Translations under genes and position numbers: made by a program
Assembly: GCA_900765105.1 (NCBI GenBank)
Contig: CAAFQM010000073.1
Location: forward strand, 1 to 7,515
Direction of reading: 5' to 3'
Length of the DNA stretch: 7,515 nucleotides
Source of the DNA: an uncultured Faecalibacterium sp.
GTDB taxonomy: Bacteria; Bacillota; Clostridia; Oscillospirales; Ruminococcaceae
Notes under the pieces: generated by a model
What the model saw: only the letters and a program-made list of their open reading frames with translations
What the model was told of the DNA's origin: nothing
Database searches by the model: none
Shown: in pieces, positions 6,123 to 7,515 of the stretch
Numbering within the stretch: position 1 is the stretch's first letter
Layout of the letters: each line of letters starts with the position of its first letter

Positions 6123-6157
6123 TTGGGTCTTTTTCATTTACCATTTTTCATTTACGC

Positions 6158-6194
6158 GCAGGGTGTCCGGCTCCTGCACAGCGGGACACTCTGC
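6158..6194 (-). other. Probable 5'-terminal stem-loop of the pyrophosphatase mRNA
   Basis: In the minus-strand RNA, pairs 4+6+3 form an interrupted hairpin: GCAG/CTGC, GTGTCC/GGACAC and GCT/AGC. They are separated by single A·C and C·C mismatches and closed by a 7-base loop, GTGCAGG. The predicted transcription start (near 6194) coincides with the base of the stem. No T-run follows. CCTGCA/TGCAGG (6192-6197 with 6173-6178) offers a competing pairing. Confidence 0.55.
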
Positions 6195-6200
6195 AGGATT

Positions 6201-6229
6201 ATTTTAACACAATTGCCTGCGGGGGTAAA
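6201..6229 (-). promoter_or_regulatory. Promoter of the pyrophosphatase-acylphosphatase operon
   Basis: On the minus strand TTTACC (6224-6229, 4/6 match) is followed by a 17-nt spacer ending in TGT and by TAAAAT (6201-6206, 5/6 match), so the -10 is TGn-extended. Transcription would begin near 6194 and give a leader of about 85 nt. Confidence 0.65.
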
Positions 6230-6271
6230 GTAGAACAAACATGCCATGGAACATTCTTTTTGCTCTGCATC

Positions 6272-6300
6272 TTGACAAGCTCCGGCAGGGAAATTATTCT
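6272..6300 (+). promoter_or_regulatory. Promoter of the secreted permuted-papain candidate
   Basis: A perfect TTGACA (6272-6277), a 17-nt spacer and TATTCT (6295-6300, 4/6 match) lie 33-61 nt before the ATG at 6333. The promoter is divergent from the pyrophosphatase promoter, with about 42 bp between the -35 boxes. No clear shared operator is seen between them. Confidence 0.6.
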
Positions 6301-6332
6301 TATACCAATAATTCAGAAACGGAGAAGGACCT

Positions 6333-7127
6333 ATGAAAAAAGCATTGCGTACCCTTTGCGCCGCACTGGTGCTGACTGTCTGTCTTTGCCTGCCCGCTTT
6401 TGCGCAGGAAGGAAAGCCCGCTGAGCCATCGGTGAAGGAGGATAAGACCGTTTCCGACCTGACCGGTTTTCCCGCATTCCTGCGGAACTCCGTGGGCTTT
6501 ACCACGAATTTCGGCGGACCGTACTGCTTTGAACAGGCTGACCACAAATCGCCCATTCAGGCTTACGGCGAAACGCCGGCTGAGGGGTCTGTGGCCGTGC
6601 TGCGGCTGATGACCAGTTCGGTGGACCGTGACAATGTCCCCATCAACACCAGCGGCCACGCATTTATCTCGGTGACGAATGTTTCGCAGCAGGAGATCAA
6701 TGTGGGCGGGTTGGTCATTGCGCCGGATACCACTGTGACCATCGGCACCCGCGGCAACCGGAACGAGCATGCGGGCATCTGGTACAATCTGGAAAGCTAC
6801 TATCAGTATTATCTGTCGGATTCCTATTACATCAACATTTACAGCGTTCAGGTCTCGCTGGACCAGAGCCAGCTGGACGTCGTGAACCGTAACCTTGCAA
6901 AAGCCGACCATTGGTCTGCCATTTACAACTGCACGGCTTTCACCGAGGCCATGTGGAACTCGGTATGTTCGGATACCCTTTCGTCCGGCGGGCTCTATAC
7001 CCCGACGGCGCTGCGGGATGATCTGCTGGCAAAGTACGCCGATAAGGCGGCTTTCCGGCCGGAAGTGCCCTACGATTACATCGTTTATTACGGCAAAAAC
7101 CTGACCCCCAGCAAAGAGTTTGTGTGA
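6333..7127 (+). CDS. Secreted protein, permuted papain-fold (YiiX/NlpC-P60-like) hydrolase candidate
   Basis: A 264-residue exported protein with a signal peptide MKKALRTLCAALVLTVCLCL and a likely cleavage after AFA (residue 24). A linker of about 20 charged residues follows. The mature part carries TSGHAFISVTNV with His109 and, about 90 residues later, AIYNCTAFTEAMWNSV with Cys200. His before Cys, each next to a hydrophobic strand or helix, is the order of circularly permuted papain-fold enzymes (YiiX/LRAT/NlpC-like), which act on lipids or peptidoglycan peptides. His146 in NEHAGIWYN may be part of the site. Aromatic-rich YYQYYLSDSYYINIY lies between. I do not recognise a named family, so the catalytic assignment is inference. 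GGAG 8 nt before the ATG supports the start. It is monocistronic, with a terminator directly after the stop. Confidence 0.7.
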   Translation: MKKALRTLCAALVLTVCLCLPAFAQEGKPAEPSVKEDKTVSDLTGFPAFLRNSVGFTTNFGGPYCFEQADHKSPIQAYGETPAEGSVAVLRLMTSSVDRDNVPINTSGHAFISVTNVSQQEINVGGLVIAPDTTVTIGTRGNRNEHAGIWYNLESYYQYYLSDSYYINIYSVQVSLDQSQLDVVNRNLAKADHWSAIYNCTAFTEAMWNSVCSDTLSSGGLYTPTALRDDLLAKYADKAAFRPEVPYDYIVYYGKNLTPSKEFV

Positions 7128-7132
7128 TGCAC

Positions 7133-7166
7133 CGGCCCCGGAAAAATATCCGGGGCCGTTCTCTTG
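7133..7166 (+). terminator. Rho-independent terminator after the secreted protein gene
   Basis: CGGCCCCGGA (7133-7142) and TCCGGGGCCG (7149-7158) form a perfect 10-bp stem with loop AAAATA, starting 5 bases after the TGA stop. The tail is TTCTCTT, a weak but adequate T-rich tract. The tail overlaps the -35 box of the next promoter. Confidence 0.87.
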
Positions 7167-7192
7167 TAATTCTGGCGGCGGTGTTGTATCAT
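7164..7192 (+). promoter_or_regulatory. Promoter of the MATE transporter gene
   Basis: TTGTAA (7164-7169, 4/6 match), a 17-nt spacer and TATCAT (7187-7192, 5/6 match). Transcription would start near 7199, at the edge of a perfect palindrome, and 47 nt before the ATG at 7239 contains the -10 box and the GGAGG site. Confidence 0.6.
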
Positions 7193-7199
7193 AGATGCG

Positions 7200-7209
7200 T
7201 TGTATACAA
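7200..7209. promoter_or_regulatory. Palindrome TTGTATACAA, candidate operator
   Basis: TTGTATACAA is a perfect 10-bp palindrome sitting at the predicted transcription start of the MATE gene, where a bound repressor would block initiation. The same core occurs in GntR-family operators (the Bacillus subtilis gluconate operator has a TTGTATACAA core). The assignment to a GntR-type regulator is inference from that resemblance. Confidence 0.45.
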
Positions 7210-7238
7210 ACTCTATCGCCCTGCTCACGGAGGAATTT

Positions 7239-7515
7239 ATGACTGCATCCAGATTCAAGAACCCGCCGATGTTTACCCGGCAGCAGCTGGTGACGCTGCT
7301 GCTGCCGCTCATCGCCGAACAGGCCCTGAGCGTGACCATCGGTCTGGCCGATACCCTGATGGTCTCGTCGGTGGGCGAAGCCGCCGTTTCCGGCGTCAGC
7401 CTTGTGGACAGCTTCAACACCCTGATGATCCAGATCATGACGGCGCTGGCCACCGGCGGCGCGGGGGTCACCAGCCAGTACATCCGCCGGCAGGAGCCGG
7501 AGGGCGCCCACCGGG
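7239..7515 (+). CDS. MATE family efflux transporter, 5' part (92 codons, cut by window edge)
   Basis: The first 92 codons of a multidrug and toxin extrusion (MATE) pump, a membrane antiporter that uses a Na+ or H+ gradient to expel cationic compounds. After a short cytoplasmic start (MTASRFKNPPMFTRQQ) comes TM1, LVTLLLPLIAEQALSVTIGLADTLMVSSV, containing the family's characteristic polar LADTLMVS stretch. The loop GEAAVSGVSLVDS and TM2 (FNTLMIQIMTALATGGAGVTSQYI) follow, then basic RRQEPEGAHR, as in the NorM/DinF family. The ATG is preceded by GGAGG with a 5-nt gap, a strong site. The frame is open to the right edge; the remaining ten or so membrane segments lie outside. It has its own promoter after a terminator, so it is not part of an operon with the upstream gene. 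Confidence 0.93.
   Translation, partial: MTASRFKNPPMFTRQQLVTLLLPLIAEQALSVTIGLADTLMVSSVGEAAVSGVSLVDSFNTLMIQIMTALATGGAGVTSQYIRRQEPEGAHR

Noticed and set aside
6111..6137. Nine-codon longer start for the pyrophosphatase (MKKTQRGYN)
   Set aside because: No Shine-Dalgarno before ATG 6137, whereas AGGGGG is well placed for ATG 6110, and family members begin shortly before the GHxNPDTDS motif.
5100..6233. 377-residue open frame on the plus strand
   Set aside because: Antisense to the pyrophosphatase, whose catalytic motifs are all intact. The frame is a low-complexity Gly/His/Asp/Val shadow without a start signal.
6300..7511. 403-residue open frame on the minus strand
   Set aside because: It crosses the terminator, promoter and the MATE gene start, and is antisense to two genes with good ribosome sites and signal or membrane segments. 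No family features.
1..7515. CRISPR arrays, tRNA/rRNA genes, insertion sequences or attachment sites
   Set aside because: No regularly spaced repeats, cloverleaf or rRNA segments, transposase frames or terminal inverted repeats were seen. The only direct tandem repeat of note is the 13-bp duplication at 4055-4080.

Overview
The window looks like chromosomal DNA of a GC-rich gut Clostridium relative (Oscillospiraceae, Faecalibacterium/Subdoligranulum-like). This is inferred from AGGAGG-type ribosome binding sites, sigma-A promoters with TGn extended -10 boxes, a Bacillota-type CBS/DRTGG family II pyrophosphatase, Sec signal peptides of Gram-positive style, and high-GC genes. I could not confirm the taxon.

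Left part (1-2422, minus strand): the proximal part of a Wadjet defence operon, jetA-jetB-jetC. The genes overlap (14 bp between jetA and jetB, 4 bp between jetB and jetC). They are driven by a near-consensus extended -10 promoter just beyond the terminator of the preceding gene. jetC, the SMC/Rad50-like ATPase, runs off the left edge after 113 codons; the nuclease gene jetD would be expected beyond it. Wadjet systems are SMC-like complexes that recognise and cut circular plasmid DNA.

Middle (2432-4120): a small lipoprotein of unknown family on the minus strand with its own strong promoter, leader hairpin and terminator. A divergent gap of about 300 bp with overlapping potential RNA stems follows. 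Next is a plus-strand secreted protein with a C39/papain-like Gln-Cys-His-Asp arrangement, which ends in a 13-bp tandem duplication and a perfect 16-bp stem acting as a terminator for both converging transcription units.

Right-centre (4126-6229, minus strand): a two-gene operon of a Mn-dependent CBS/DRTGG pyrophosphatase followed two bases later by an acylphosphatase. Both release inorganic phosphate from small phosphate anhydrides. Its mRNA probably starts with a 5'-terminal stem-loop.

Right (6272-7515, plus strand): a second secreted protein with His-then-Cys order typical of permuted papain-fold (YiiX/NlpC-P60-like) hydrolases, a terminator, then the start of a MATE efflux pump gene whose promoter carries a 10-bp perfect palindrome resembling a GntR-family operator. 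The most notable system is the Wadjet operon. The two secreted papain-fold candidates, the unknown lipoprotein and the structured leaders are the less-described items.
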